Shown here: positions 16,048 to 25,029 of the stretch, one piece after another
How the letters are laid out: the number at the start of each line of letters is the position of its first letter
How positions within the stretch are numbered: the stretch's first letter is position 1
Assembly (NCBI RefSeq): GCF_900102315.1
Contig: NZ_FNBL01000003.1
Coordinates: 124,001 to 188,000, forward strand
Source: Celeribacter baekdonensis
GTDB lineage: Bacteria; Pseudomonadota; Alphaproteobacteria; Rhodobacterales; Rhodobacteraceae
Length of the DNA stretch: 64,000 nt
Direction: 5' to 3'
The notes under the pieces: model-generated
Seen by the model: only the letters and a program-made list of their open reading frames with translations
The model's database searches: none
Told to the model about the DNA's origin: nothing
Made by a program: the position numbers and the translations under genes

Positions 16048-16887
16048 TCAATGGGGGAGACGCGCCACAAACCGCGCGATCACATCAAGGCTTTCAGGCT
16101 CGTCCAAAAACGGCACATGGCCGCGATCCTTTACCTCGGCGCAGATCATATCCGGGCGGCGCTTGCACATCTCGTCCATGCAGGCGCGCGGCAAAAGGGT
16201 GGAGTTTTCGCCCCGCAACAGCGCCAAAGGCAGCCCCGCAAGCGCCTCGAACAAAGGCCAAAGATCGGGCACGGCCCCGGTCACGCTTTGTGCCTCAATC
16301 GCGTCTCTGAGCTTCGGATCATAGCGCAGTTCCAGCCGCGCCTTGCCTTCGGTCCAAATCCGCCGCGCATAGGTCAGCCATTGCGCCCGGCTGAGGTTGG
16401 GGAATTGATCGCCCAAAGCGCGGGGCAATTTGTCGGCGGCGTCCTCAAACGAACGATAGGCCGAGGGGCGACCGAGATAATCCATGATATGGCTCAGACC
16501 GCGCGGGTCCATCTCTGGCCCGATGTCATTGAGCAACACGCCAGACAGCCGATGTTTGGCGCTGATCGCCAAGACCATGGCAATCAACCCGCCGCGCGAG
16601 GTGCCCAAAATGGCGGCGCGGTCCAGCCCCAGATGATCCAAAAGTGCCAGCGCATCCGCGCCCTCTTGCGGTAGGGTGTAATTGAGGAAATTCGGATCAT
16701 AATCAGACGCCCCGCGCCCGCGACTATCAACGCGAATAACTGTGGCCCGGTCCGCGAAATGCGCCACCACAGGTTCGAAATCATCCATGTTGCGGGTCAG
16801 TCCAGCGAGGCACAAAAGCGCGGGGCCTTTGCCCTGAACGTCATAGGCCAACGAGAGACCATCGGCGGTTTTGAAAGTCTCAGGCAT
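16048..16887 (-). CDS. Alpha/beta-hydrolase
   Basis: A 279-residue alpha/beta-hydrolase with the strand ALLCLAGLTRN, the RVDSRGRGASDYD turn, the nucleophile elbow GTSRGG and a late DRGHVPFLDEPESL region holding the catalytic His. It starts eight bases inside the end of the HAD gene and is followed 53 bases later by the PcaD-like hydrolase. It is one of three adjacent but clearly different hydrolases, so recent tandem duplication is not the explanation. Substrate unknown. Confidence 0.82.
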   Translation of the reverse strand: MPETFKTADGLSLAYDVQGKGPALLCLAGLTRNMDDFEPVVAHFADRATVIRVDSRGRGASDYDPNFLNYTLPQEGADALALLDHLGLDRAAILGTSRGGLIAMVLAISAKHRLSGVLLNDIGPEMDPRGLSHIMDYLGRPSAYRSFEDAADKLPRALGDQFPNLSRAQWLTYARRIWTEGKARLELRYDPKLRDAIEAQSVTGAVPDLWPLFEALAGLPLALLRGENSTLLPRACMDEMCKRRPDMICAEVKDRGHVPFLDEPESLDVIARFVARLPH

Positions 16888-17569
16888 AGGCGGCGATCTC
16901 CGGGATTTGGGTCAGATCAGAGAGGATATGAGCGGGCTGTCCGGGCATACGGTCCACGGGGAGGGACGCGCGGTTCACCCAAGCGGTGACAAAGCCAAAC
17001 CGTGCCGCCCCGGCGATGTCCCAGCCATTGGAGGACACAAACAACACCTCTTCGCGGGCGCATTGGAACCGGTCCGGGACCATTTGATACACCCGATCCG
17101 AGGGCTTGAAAATGCCGACCGTGTCAACCGAGAGCACATCGTCCAACAGGCGGTCTAGCCCCGCCGAAGACACCGCAGCATCGAGCATGTCATGCGAGCC
17201 GTTCGACAGGATCGCGGTGGAAAACCCTTTGTCTTTCAGGGTTTGCAACATGGCGGGCACCTCAGAGTAGGCGCTCAGCTCCTGATAAAGCTGTAACAAT
17301 CGCGCCCGCAATGGTGGATCATCCTCAAGGCCCGCACGCGCCAGTGCCCAATCGAGCGCATCCATGGTGACGGTCCAAAACGGCGCGTGATCCCCCATGA
17401 TTGCGCGCAGCCAACTGTATTCCAACTGTTTGGCGCGCCAATCCTGCGCCAGTTGGGGCCACAGTGGCGCAAGGCGCGAAAACTCGGGTTCATGTGCGGC
17501 GCGCTGGGCGGCAGAGGTGACATCGAACAACGTGCCATAGGCGTCGAAAATACAGGTGGTGATGGTCAC
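16880..17569 (-). CDS. Haloacid dehalogenase type II (HAD superfamily)
   Basis: A 229-residue HAD protein. The nucleophile motif is FDAYGTLFD (about residues 8-16), motif II is ILSNGSHDML, the Lys is in GIFKPSDRVYQ, and motif IV is SSNGWDIAGAARFGF. This matches (S)-2-haloacid dehalogenase type II, which replaces the halogen of 2-haloacids by hydroxyl with inversion. The start is GTG at 17569, preceded by GGGAGG. It is the first gene of a tightly overlapping set with three hydrolases, suggesting breakdown of an organic acid or ester. Some family members act on phosphates. Confidence 0.88.
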   Translation of the reverse strand: MTITTCIFDAYGTLFDVTSAAQRAAHEPEFSRLAPLWPQLAQDWRAKQLEYSWLRAIMGDHAPFWTVTMDALDWALARAGLEDDPPLRARLLQLYQELSAYSEVPAMLQTLKDKGFSTAILSNGSHDMLDAAVSSAGLDRLLDDVLSVDTVGIFKPSDRVYQMVPDRFQCAREEVLFVSSNGWDIAGAARFGFVTAWVNRASLPVDRMPGQPAHILSDLTQIPEIAAYA

Positions 17570-17640
17570 ATGAGCCTCCCTTGCCGTCGGCTCAGACTGT
17601 CATGGAGCGCGCCCTGAGGAAAGAGGAGATGGTGTGGGTT

Positions 17641-18420
17641 TCAGAGCAACCCGGACAAAAGCCAGAACCCGCCGGTGAAATGTACGGTCAGGGTAAAGGC
17701 ATAGCTCGCCATCACCAAAAGCGCCTGATTTGGCGTCAGGCGGCTTTGGTCGGGACGGCGGATGTGGAACAGGCTTTGCACGCCCGCGGCGGCGAGGATC
17801 ATCATCGCCACCGAGTGATCGCGCAGAGCCGCCGAGGCAAAGGCGGCGGTCATGAACAGCGTGATGACACGCCCGAGACGCGGCCAAAACGCATCCGAAA
17901 CTGCCCGCACAACCCGACCGCCACCAAAGGGCAGGAAGGGCAAAAGCATGATGAAATTGAACGTGCCCAACATGATTGCGGTGCTGCGCATGACATCGGC
18001 AAAGAGAGGTGCGGCCAAGGCAAAGCAGTGAAACAGGCCAAAGGCGAGGATCATCGGCACAATCGCCAAGGCGGGCGCATAGAGCGCGGCAAAGCTTTCC
18101 TCAAGCGCGTGATCAAAGGGGCGATCCGAGCGAGGTGTTGCCACATAGGGCAGGGGGATCAGACGCACCCGCGCCACCTCATGACCCATGATCCGACAGG
18201 CCAGAGCAGAGCCAAATTCATGCAACAAAGCGGCACACACAAAGCCAATGCCAAGCAAAGGCGAGGTCAGCGCGGCGACCGCGACAGTGAGTGCAAATCC
18301 CATCACAACGCCCGTGCCATCAAACCCGCTTGTGGTCATCCGGCCCTGATGGGTTGACACCCCTTTGAGCAGAGGCAGGGAAAATATCCCCAAAAGGATG
18401 GCGAAGAAAAGGAATGTCAT
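17641..18420 (-). CDS. Degenerate M50 (site-2 protease-like) membrane protein, predicted inactive
   Basis: A 259-residue polytopic membrane protein. It aligns by eye to site-2 proteases: a membrane segment ending LLHEFGSALACRIMG corresponds to HExxHAxxxR, and LLPFLPFGGGRVV corresponds to the second motif NxxPxxPLDGGR. The second zinc histidine is replaced by Ser (HEFGS) and the LDG aspartate by Gly. Two of three metal ligands are thus missing, so proteolysis is unlikely. I chose ATG 18420 since the longer frame to 18519 adds a basic stretch with no ribosome site. A pseudo-protease or lipid-facing scaffold role is speculation. Confidence 0.6.
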   Translation of the reverse strand: MTFLFFAILLGIFSLPLLKGVSTHQGRMTTSGFDGTGVVMGFALTVAVAALTSPLLGIGFVCAALLHEFGSALACRIMGHEVARVRLIPLPYVATPRSDRPFDHALEESFAALYAPALAIVPMILAFGLFHCFALAAPLFADVMRSTAIMLGTFNFIMLLPFLPFGGGRVVRAVSDAFWPRLGRVITLFMTAAFASAALRDHSVAMMILAAAGVQSLFHIRRPDQSRLTPNQALLVMASYAFTLTVHFTGGFWLLSGLL

Positions 18421-18674
18421 AGCGATTTGAGACGGGCCCTTTGGCGTTGGTCTTTGGGTTTTTGATGGGACGCAAACATGGCGACACTGTGGCAGATGGC
18501 GGATTGAGCGGCAAAACATGTGCAGTCAACACAGTGTTTCTGAAATGAAAACGTTTAAAAAGGCTTTCAAATTTGTCAAAAAATCCATGAAAATGCAAAA
18601 TTTCAGAACAGGGGATGATTTGTCCGTCCCGCCTGCTACACCTATAGCTCGGACGCCCCCGTTTGGAGACAATG

Positions 18675-19283
18675 ATGAACAGCACGGTTGAGAGACTCCG
18701 CGAAGCCCTGCGGCAAATACAAGATCAATTGGAACGGGATGCCTTGGCGGCGCGTGAAAAGTTTCAATATCGTCTGACCAACGGTCGGGTGGTGTTTGAG
18801 GAAGAGGCCCGCAAACGCGGACGGCTTTTGCGGGTGCGTTTGTCGGTGTTTATCCGCCGCGCCCGCCCCTGGGAGGTGATCACAGCGCCGATCATCTACA
18901 GTTTGATCGTGCCCTTCGTGATCCTGGATCTCTTCGTCACCGTCTATCAGGCGATCTGTTTCCCGATCTACGGCTTGCCAAAAGTTGAACGCAAAAAATA
19001 CATCGCCGTGGATCGGCACAAACTGACCTATCTGAACTTTATGCAAAAGCTCAATTGCGTCTATTGCGGCTATGGCAACGGGCTTTTGGCCTATGTCCGC
19101 GAAGTCGCCGGGCGCACCGAATATTATTGGTGTCCGATCAAACACGCCAGCCATCTGTCCGGTCGTCACGAGCAATATCAGAACTTTTTGGAGTTCGGTG
19201 ATGGTGAAGCGTGGGATGAAAAATTCATTGAAATGAAAGGCAAAGCCCGCGCCTGTGAGGACTGTAGCGGGGGGTGCCACTAA
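18675..19283 (+). CDS. Conserved-looking membrane protein with CxxC motifs, function unknown
   Basis: A 202-residue protein. An N-terminal helical, charged region (about 1-70) suggests a coiled coil. One or two membrane segments follow (VITAPIIYSLIVPFVILDLF and TVYQAICFPIYGL), and then a soluble part with LNCVYCGYGNGLLAY, YYWCPIKHA and a final ACEDCSGGCH. The three pairs of Cys plus His could form a zinc or iron-sulfur site on the cytosolic side. GGAG lies six bases before ATG 18675. It converges on the GMC oxidoreductase gene, with only four bases between the stops. I do not recognise the family. Confidence 0.75.
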   Translation: MNSTVERLREALRQIQDQLERDALAAREKFQYRLTNGRVVFEEEARKRGRLLRVRLSVFIRRARPWEVITAPIIYSLIVPFVILDLFVTVYQAICFPIYGLPKVERKKYIAVDRHKLTYLNFMQKLNCVYCGYGNGLLAYVREVAGRTEYYWCPIKHASHLSGRHEQYQNFLEFGDGEAWDEKFIEMKGKARACEDCSGGCH

Positions 19284-19287
19284 AGCG

Positions 19288-20865
19288 TCAGGGGCGAAGC
19301 ATCATATCCGCCACATTCTGCGCGATCATCATGGTGGGCGCATTGGTGTTGCCCGCGATGATCTGCGGCATGATAGAGGCATCCACCACGCGCAGACCCG
19401 ACACGCCGCGCACCCGTGCTTGCGCATCCACCACAGAACCCGCGTCCCTCCCCATCCGGCAGGTGCCGACCGGGTGATAAATCGTCTCTGAGCGGGCGCG
19501 AATATCCTTTATGAGCGCCTCGTCACTTTGCAAGGCCGCACCGGGCAGGACCTCGGATGCGACATGGCGTGCGAGGGCGGGCGCGGCCATCACCGAGCGG
19601 GCAATTTTAAGGCCGGATAAAAGCGTTTCCATATCCTCGGGGTGGCTCAAATAGCCCGCTTCAATCACCGGCGCGGCCCTTGGATCACTTGAGGCCAAAG
19701 TGATCCGTCCACGCGATTTTGGCAAAAGGTCACAGACATGCAACGTCATGCCGTAGCCAAAGGAGGTCTTGCGCCCATGGTCGCGCAGATAGGCCGGGAT
19801 GAAATGGAATTGCAGATTGGGGCGCGGCTGATCGGGATCCGAGCGCACGAAACCACCTGCTTCAGCCACGTTGGAGGTCAGTTCCCCACGTCGTTTGCGG
19901 CCAAAGTCCCAAGCGGCGCGCAGGGCGCGGGGCAGGTAGGTGGGCGCAATGCCAATCGGCAGGCGATTGCGGGCGGCAGACATCACCGTGATGTCGAGAT
20001 GATCGGCCAGATTTTCGCCCACCTCAGGCGCGTCATGCCGCACCTCGATCCCCTGCGCGCGCAACATCTCGCCCGGACCGATGCCCGAGAGCATCAACAG
20101 ATGTGGCGACTTAATCGCCCCGGCACTGAGGATCACCTCGCCACCGGGATTGAGCACAATCTCACGATCCCGCAGCGCAACGCCATGGGTCTCGGTGCCC
20201 TTGAACATCACCCGCGTGACTTGTTCTCCGGTCAAAATCGTCAAATTGGCCCGACCGCGCACCGGGTCCAAAAACGCCCGCGCCGCTGAGAACCGTTTGC
20301 CGTCTTTCTGAGTGACTTGGAACAGGCCCACCCCCTCCTGATCCGCGCCATTAAAGTCGCGCCGCTCTGTCAATCCCGCCTCGACACCGGCCCGCACAAA
20401 GGCATGCGACAGCGGGTTTGGACTGCGCAGATCGGAGACGGACAGAGGGCCGTCCACGCCATGATACGCATCCGAAATCTGCGCATTGCCTTCCAATCGT
20501 TTGAACAGCTCAAAGGCGCGCGGCCAATCCCACGCCGCACCCGCTGCCCGCGCCCAGCCCCGGTAATCCTCCGGGTGCCCGCGCATATAGATCATCGCGT
20601 TGATCGAAGACGACCCACCCAAAACCCGTCCACGCGGCCAAAACAGGCGGCGGTGGGTCAGGTTTGGGTCGGGGGCGGTGTGATCATTCCAATTATAGCC
20701 TTTGAGGTGCGCCAAAACCGCCAACCCCAAAGGAATGTGAATGAAGGGCGAGCGATCCTTGCCCCCGGCTTCGATCAAACAAACCCGCTTGCTTGGATCG
20801 TCCGACAGGCGATTGGCCAAAACGCATCCCGCAGACCCCGCACCAACAATGATATAATCAAACAT
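19288..20865 (-). CDS. GMC-family FAD oxidoreductase (choline/alcohol dehydrogenase type)
   Basis: A 525-residue GMC oxidoreductase. The FAD Rossmann motif is at the N-terminus (IIVGAGSAGCVLANRLS), GMC signature 1 is in GRVLGGSSSINAMIYMRG, signature 2 in LSAGAIKSPHLLMLSGIG, and the C-terminal catalytic region reads HPVGTCRMG and DASIMPQIIAGNTNAP. Family members oxidise primary alcohols such as choline or polyethylene glycol and pass electrons to quinone or cytochrome. No betaine aldehyde dehydrogenase or betI is adjacent, so I do not call it betA. GGGGAGAG precedes the ATG. Confidence 0.85.
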   Translation of the reverse strand: MFDYIIVGAGSAGCVLANRLSDDPSKRVCLIEAGGKDRSPFIHIPLGLAVLAHLKGYNWNDHTAPDPNLTHRRLFWPRGRVLGGSSSINAMIYMRGHPEDYRGWARAAGAAWDWPRAFELFKRLEGNAQISDAYHGVDGPLSVSDLRSPNPLSHAFVRAGVEAGLTERRDFNGADQEGVGLFQVTQKDGKRFSAARAFLDPVRGRANLTILTGEQVTRVMFKGTETHGVALRDREIVLNPGGEVILSAGAIKSPHLLMLSGIGPGEMLRAQGIEVRHDAPEVGENLADHLDITVMSAARNRLPIGIAPTYLPRALRAAWDFGRKRRGELTSNVAEAGGFVRSDPDQPRPNLQFHFIPAYLRDHGRKTSFGYGMTLHVCDLLPKSRGRITLASSDPRAAPVIEAGYLSHPEDMETLLSGLKIARSVMAAPALARHVASEVLPGAALQSDEALIKDIRARSETIYHPVGTCRMGRDAGSVVDAQARVRGVSGLRVVDASIMPQIIAGNTNAPTMMIAQNVADMMLRP

Positions 20866-20964
20866 GCTGCTCTCCCCCTTGAGGAGAGGCTACATAAGTT
20901 GAACGACCTGTCAGGTGAGACGTCGCGTCACATCCTTGGCTTTACCGTGATACAAATACTCAAA

Positions 20965-20992
20965 GAAAATCCCCGCACGGGAGGCGGGGATT
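20965..20992 (-). terminator. Rho-independent terminator after fabI
   Basis: On the minus strand, AATCCCCGC and GCGGGGATT form a nine-base-pair stem with a short loop, followed by TTTTCTTT. It lies 26 bases past the fabI stop. Confidence 0.75.
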
Positions 20993-21017
20993 CGGAGATG
21001 TGTTCACGCAGATCGGA

Positions 21018-21806
21018 TCAGAGGTTTTCAATCCGGGGCATGCCCATGATATGATAGCCGCCATCGACGCGGATGATTTCGCCCGTCGTATAGGCCCCCA
21101 CATCGGAGGCGAGGTACACGGCCGTCCCCCCCACCGCCTCAAGCGTCGCATTCGACAACAGCGGCGCGTTTTGTTCGGCGTGTTTATAGGTCCGGCGCGC
21201 GCCGCCGATGGCAGAGCCTGCCAGCGTTTTCATCGGACCCGGCGAGATGCCGTTGACGCGGATGCCTTCGGGGCCGAGGTCATTGGCAAGGTAGCGGATT
21301 GAGCTTTCGAGCGCCGCTTTCGCCACACCCATCACGTTGTAATTGGGCACAACCTTGTTGGAGCCTTCAAAGGTCAGCGTCATCAATGTGCCACCATTTG
21401 GCATGATTTCAGAGGCGCGTTTGGCAACATCGATAAAGCTGTAACACGAGATATGCAGCGAGTTTTTGAAATTCTCCACAGATGTGTCGCGGAACCGGCC
21501 CGTGAGTTCGGATTTGTCCGAATAGGCGATGGCGTGCACGACAAAATCAAGGCTGCCCCATTTGGATTTGAGTGCCGTGAAAGCCTCGTCCATCTGCTCC
21601 GGGTTGGTGACATCGACGTCGACCATCGTGTCCGACCCCACGCTTTCGGCCAGCGGTTGCAACCGTTTGCCAAAGGCCTCGCCTTGGTAGGTAAACGCAA
21701 GCTCCGCGCCCTCAGCCGCACAGGCTTTGGCGATACCCCATGCGATGGAGCGCTCGTTGGCGACGCCCATGATAAGCCCGCGTTTGCCTTTAAGAAGATC
21801 TGCCAT
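21018..21806 (-). CDS. fabI: Enoyl-[acyl-carrier-protein] reductase (NADH)
   Basis: A 262-residue short-chain dehydrogenase of the FabI type. The divergent cofactor loop is GLIMGVANERSIAWGIA, the active-site pair is Tyr-(six residues)-Lys in YNVMGVAKAALE, and the FVVHAIAYSDK and SPGPMKTLAGSAI blocks are typical. It catalyses the last step of each fatty acid elongation cycle and is the triclosan target. It is monocistronic here with its own terminator, not linked to fabBA about 0.7 kb away. The ribosome site is weak (AGGGC). Confidence 0.95.
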   Translation of the reverse strand: MADLLKGKRGLIMGVANERSIAWGIAKACAAEGAELAFTYQGEAFGKRLQPLAESVGSDTMVDVDVTNPEQMDEAFTALKSKWGSLDFVVHAIAYSDKSELTGRFRDTSVENFKNSLHISCYSFIDVAKRASEIMPNGGTLMTLTFEGSNKVVPNYNVMGVAKAALESSIRYLANDLGPEGIRVNGISPGPMKTLAGSAIGGARRTYKHAEQNAPLLSNATLEAVGGTAVYLASDVGAYTTGEIIRVDGGYHIMGMPRIENL

Positions 21807-22011
21807 GGATGAAATGCCCTTTTTGCTTTGCGGGTATTTGACCGTTTTGCGACGCTAGGTCAAGTTTTTGAGGGTGTTTGTGGGATGTGGGCGTCTCTGC
21901 AATGAGACCCATGTGCGGTTGTGCGCACGAAGCTGTCGTTGCGATTACCCCCAACCTGATCGGATGTGCTACACTGAAGCCAAAGGCATGACCGACATGA
22001 GAGATTGATAT

Positions 22012-22344
22012 ATGATTGAACCCGGCAAGAACATCGCAATCAAAGTGCCACTCCATAAGTGGGAAGAAACGGTCGCTTACTACCGCGACCGTGTTGGTCT
22101 GAAGGTTGCTAAAGAACTCAAGAACAGCATCGGCTTTTCTTTTGGCAATATGACTTTATGGATAGATAGAGTCGAACGGCAGAGCCAGGTGGACATCTGG
22201 CTAGAGCTCTTCACGGACGATCCCGACAAGGCTATCGAAACATTAGGAAGTCCAGTCCGCGACGAGTTGGAACCGTTGGATGATGTGAAGGGTCATTGGA
22301 CGTCTGACCCAGCAGGCGTGATCCTTTTGGTTCGCAACGAATAG
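22012..22344 (+). CDS. VOC/glyoxalase-fold small protein
   Basis: A 110-residue protein with one vicinal-oxygen-chelate-type half: IKVPLHKWEETVAYYRDRVGLKV at the start and WTSDPAGVILLVRNE at the end. Such proteins act as dimers in glyoxalase, bleomycin-resistance or dioxygenase roles. Several metal-ligand positions are unclear. Its codon use (cta, gat, aca-rich) seems less GC-biased than its neighbours, which could mean acquisition. It converges with fabB and shares the hairpin region at 22412-22440. Specific function unknown. Confidence 0.72.
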   Translation: MIEPGKNIAIKVPLHKWEETVAYYRDRVGLKVAKELKNSIGFSFGNMTLWIDRVERQSQVDIWLELFTDDPDKAIETLGSPVRDELEPLDDVKGHWTSDPAGVILLVRNE

Positions 22345-22411
22345 TCCCAGTTCGGCAGGTTGGACTCAGTACCGACCTTGCCAACTCTCAGTCCAGCCTC
22401 GCCCAACACAA

Positions 22412-22440
22412 AACGGCCACGCTCGTATAACGTGGCCGTT
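22412..22440 (-). terminator. Terminator between the VOC gene and fabB
   Basis: AACGGCCACG and CGTGGCCGTT form a perfect ten-base inverted repeat with a nine-base loop. On the minus strand it is followed by TTTTGTGTT, so it most likely ends the fabA-fabB transcript; it may act in both directions. Confidence 0.8.
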
Positions 22441-22463
22441 CAAATCTGTAGCCTAAAACCAGA

Positions 22464-23693
22464 TCAGTCGCGGTATTTCGACAGCAACATCGACCCGTTG
22501 GTGCCACCAAAGCCAAAGGAGTTGGTCATGACGGTATCAAGCCCTGCGTTTTCCACCAGAGTGGTGGCGATTTCACCCGCTTGGATCGCGGGATCAAGCG
22601 TTTCGACGTTGATCGACGGGATGATGAAATCGTGTTGCAGCGCCAAGAGGCAATAGACCGCTTCCTGTGCGCCGGTGGCGCCTTGGGAGTGGCCGGTCAT
22701 GGATTTGGTCGAGGAAATCACCGGCGTGTTGCCTTCGCCGAACACCCGGCGCACGGCCTCGACCTCGCCAACGTCTCCGACCGGGGTCGATGTGCCGTGG
22801 GCGTTGATATAGCCGACTTTGCGATCCTCAGGCAGGGTTGAGAGGGCAAGCCGCATCGCGCGTTCGCCGCCCTCACCAGAGGGGGCCACCATGTCCGCGC
22901 CATCAGAAGTCGCGGCAAAGCCGGTCACTTCGGCATAGATTTTCGCACCGCGCGCTTTGGCGTGTTCCAACTCTTCGAGCACCAAAATTGCACCGCCGCC
23001 GGAGATCACGAACCCATCGCGGTTGGCGTCAAAGGCGCGCGAAGCTTTGGTTGGCGTGTCGTTGAACTTTGAGGACATCGCTCCCATCGCATCAAACAGA
23101 CAGGACAGGGTCCAATCCAACTCTTCGCCCCCACCGGCAAACATCACGTCCTGTTTGCCCATCATGATCTGCTCAGAGGCCGCACCGATACAGTGCAGCG
23201 AGGTCGAACAGGCCGAGGTGATCGAGTAGTTGATGCCCTTGATCTGATAGGCCGTCGCCAAGTTGGCGGAAATCGTCGACCCCATGCATTTCGGCACCGC
23301 AAAAGGCCCAACGCGTTTGGTGGCTTTGGTCGCCAAAACCGATTGATGCGCGGTGAAGAGGGCGGAGGTGGACGGACCACCCGAGCCCGCAATCAATCCC
23401 GTACGCTCGTTGATCACGTCTTTTTCTTCAAGGCCGGAGTCCTTGATCGCTTGGTCCATGGCGATGGCGGCATAGGCCGCCCCTGGTCCCATAAACCGCA
23501 AAGCGCGTTTTTCAACGTGGTCTTTGATGTCGAGCTTGATGTTCCCGGCGATCTGGCTGCGGAATCCATACTCTTTCATGTCTTCATTGGCAGTGATGCC
23601 GGAGGTGCCCGCCTTGAGAGAGGCAAGCACTTCCTCAGAAGTGTTGCCGATCGAGGAGACAACCCCGAGACCTGTGACGACGACGCGACGCAT
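22464..23693 (-). CDS. fabB: 3-oxoacyl-ACP synthase I
   Basis: A 409-residue beta-ketoacyl-ACP synthase. The catalytic Cys lies in ITSACSTSLHCIG and the two His in NAHGTSTPVGD and TGHSQGATG, giving the Cys-His-His triad of FabB. It elongates cis-3-decenoyl-ACP in the unsaturated fatty acid branch. It lies 44 bases after fabA on the same strand, the usual fabAB operon order. AAGGAA precedes the ATG. Confidence 0.95.
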   Translation of the reverse strand: MRRVVVTGLGVVSSIGNTSEEVLASLKAGTSGITANEDMKEYGFRSQIAGNIKLDIKDHVEKRALRFMGPGAAYAAIAMDQAIKDSGLEEKDVINERTGLIAGSGGPSTSALFTAHQSVLATKATKRVGPFAVPKCMGSTISANLATAYQIKGINYSITSACSTSLHCIGAASEQIMMGKQDVMFAGGGEELDWTLSCLFDAMGAMSSKFNDTPTKASRAFDANRDGFVISGGGAILVLEELEHAKARGAKIYAEVTGFAATSDGADMVAPSGEGGERAMRLALSTLPEDRKVGYINAHGTSTPVGDVGEVEAVRRVFGEGNTPVISSTKSMTGHSQGATGAQEAVYCLLALQHDFIIPSINVETLDPAIQAGEIATTLVENAGLDTVMTNSFGFGGTNGSMLLSKYRD

Positions 23694-23737
23694 GGCGTGT
23701 TCCTTCCCTGTGGTGTTCGTTTCGATCCCCTGTGGGG

Positions 23738-24247
23738 TCAGCTTTCGGAGAGCGCGACTTTCATGTCGGTGACTTGGTAAATCACCTCACCATCTGCCTC
23801 AACGATGCCATCGGCAACCCCCATGGTCAGGCGGCGGCTCTGAATGGCCTTTTTGAAATCAATTTTATAGGTCAGCATTTTGCGATCCGGTCGCACCATG
23901 CCGGTGAGTTTCACCTCACCCACGCCAAGCGCATATCCGCGTCCAAGCCAGCCGCGCCAGCCAAGGTTAAACCCGGTGAGCTGCCACAGACCATCAAGGC
24001 CCAAACAGCCGGGCATGATCGGGTTGCCGGGGAAATGGCATTCAAAGAACCAAAGGTCCGGCGTGATGTCGAATTCCGCCACAACATGGCCTTTGCCATG
24101 TGCGCCCCCGTCACCGGAAATCTCGGTGATCCGGTCCATCATCAACATGGGCGGGGCGGGAAGCTGCGCGTTGCCGGGGCCAAACAATTCGCCCGCCGCA
24201 CATTTAAGCAGATCTTCCTTGGTGAAACTCGTGGGATACTCGGCCAT
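23738..24247 (-). CDS. fabA: 3-hydroxydecanoyl-ACP dehydratase/isomerase
   Basis: A 169-residue hot-dog-fold enzyme. The active-site His is in [21 protein letters not shown]-like context: HFPGNP carries the His, and LGLDGLW carries the Asp. It dehydrates 3-hydroxydecanoyl-ACP and isomerises the product to the cis-3 form, the entry point of anaerobic unsaturated fatty acid synthesis. It starts the fabA-fabB operon and is divergent from irr, with about 240 bases between. Confidence 0.95.
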   Translation of the reverse strand: MAEYPTSFTKEDLLKCAAGELFGPGNAQLPAPPMLMMDRITEISGDGGAHGKGHVVAEFDITPDLWFFECHFPGNPIMPGCLGLDGLWQLTGFNLGWRGWLGRGYALGVGEVKLTGMVRPDRKMLTYKIDFKKAIQSRRLTMGVADGIVEADGEVIYQVTDMKVALSES

Positions 24248-24429
24248 ATAGAACCCTTGCCTTCCTGCAATCTTTCAAAGTCGCATCCCCTCTATCACCC
24301 CGCCCCCCAACCACGCAAGGCGCAAGAGGAGCCAAAGTCGGATGAGCGGGAACGGGCGAAAGTTGCCGGACTTGAGCCCAAATATGGTCTGATCCGGGCA
24401 GGTCGCGCCCTATTGCGATCTATTTTCAT

Positions 24430-24459
24430 TTGAATTTAACCCAACCCTCGCCTTATATT
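24430..24459 (+). promoter_or_regulatory. Candidate promoter of irr
   Basis: TTGAAT (24430-24435) and TATATT (24454-24459) are separated by 18 bases, in an AT-rich patch ending 28 bases before the irr ATG. This would give a very short leader. Found by eye only. Confidence 0.4.
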
Positions 24460-24487
24460 GGCACTCATACCAAAGAAGCGGACCCAA

Positions 24488-24982
24488 ATGACCCAGTCCC
24501 CCCCCTCCGAGCCAACGGGCCAGGCATGGCAAGATCAGGCATGGCAAGACAAGACAAAGCGCGACCCGCGTCGTGGTGAGGCGTGGCTGTGTGAGGCGGG
24601 TGTGCGGCCGACCCGGCAACGGGTGGCTTTGGCGACGCTTTTGATCGGTGACGGGCATGATCGTCATGTCACCGCCGAAAGCCTGTTTGCCGCCGTGCGC
24701 GATGCCGGGGAAAAAGTGTCTTTGGCGACGGTCTACAACACGCTGCGGGCCTTTTGCCAGGCCGGGTTGATGCAGGAGGTGACGGTCGACGGATCGCGCT
24801 CCTATTTCGATACCAATATGAAAGAGCACCCGCATTTCTTTTGGGAAGATCAGGGCGCATTGACCGATGCGCCCAGCGATGAATTGAAAATCGCACGCCT
24901 GCCCAAGGCCCCCGAAGGCATGGAAATCGCCTCTGTCGATGTGGTGATCCGCCTGCGCCCCAAACCCCAGAGTTCGCACTGA
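24488..24982 (+). CDS. irr: Fur-family iron response regulator Irr
   Basis: A 164-residue Fur-superfamily protein with an N-terminal winged helix (AGVRPTRQRVALATLLI, HVTAESLFAAV, LATVYNTLRAF) and a dimerisation domain. It shows Irr traits: the HDRHVTAE His cluster and EHPHFFWEDQGAL, and it lacks the CxxC zinc sites of Fur. Irr controls iron and haem genes in Rhizobiales and Rhodobacterales. The position divergent from fabA is common in the group. I chose ATG 24488; the frame reaches a TTG at 24458. Confidence 0.9.
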   Translation: MTQSPPSEPTGQAWQDQAWQDKTKRDPRRGEAWLCEAGVRPTRQRVALATLLIGDGHDRHVTAESLFAAVRDAGEKVSLATVYNTLRAFCQAGLMQEVTVDGSRSYFDTNMKEHPHFFWEDQGALTDAPSDELKIARLPKAPEGMEIASVDVVIRLRPKPQSSH

Positions 24983-25029
24983 CCTCTGTGTCGAGATATC
25001 GGTCGATCCTATGGAATAGGCTTGGTTTT

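Noticed and set aside
19288-20865. Choline dehydrogenase BetA of a glycine-betaine operon
   Set aside because: GMC motifs are present, but no betaine aldehyde dehydrogenase, betI or choline transporter is nearby, so the specific name is not supported.
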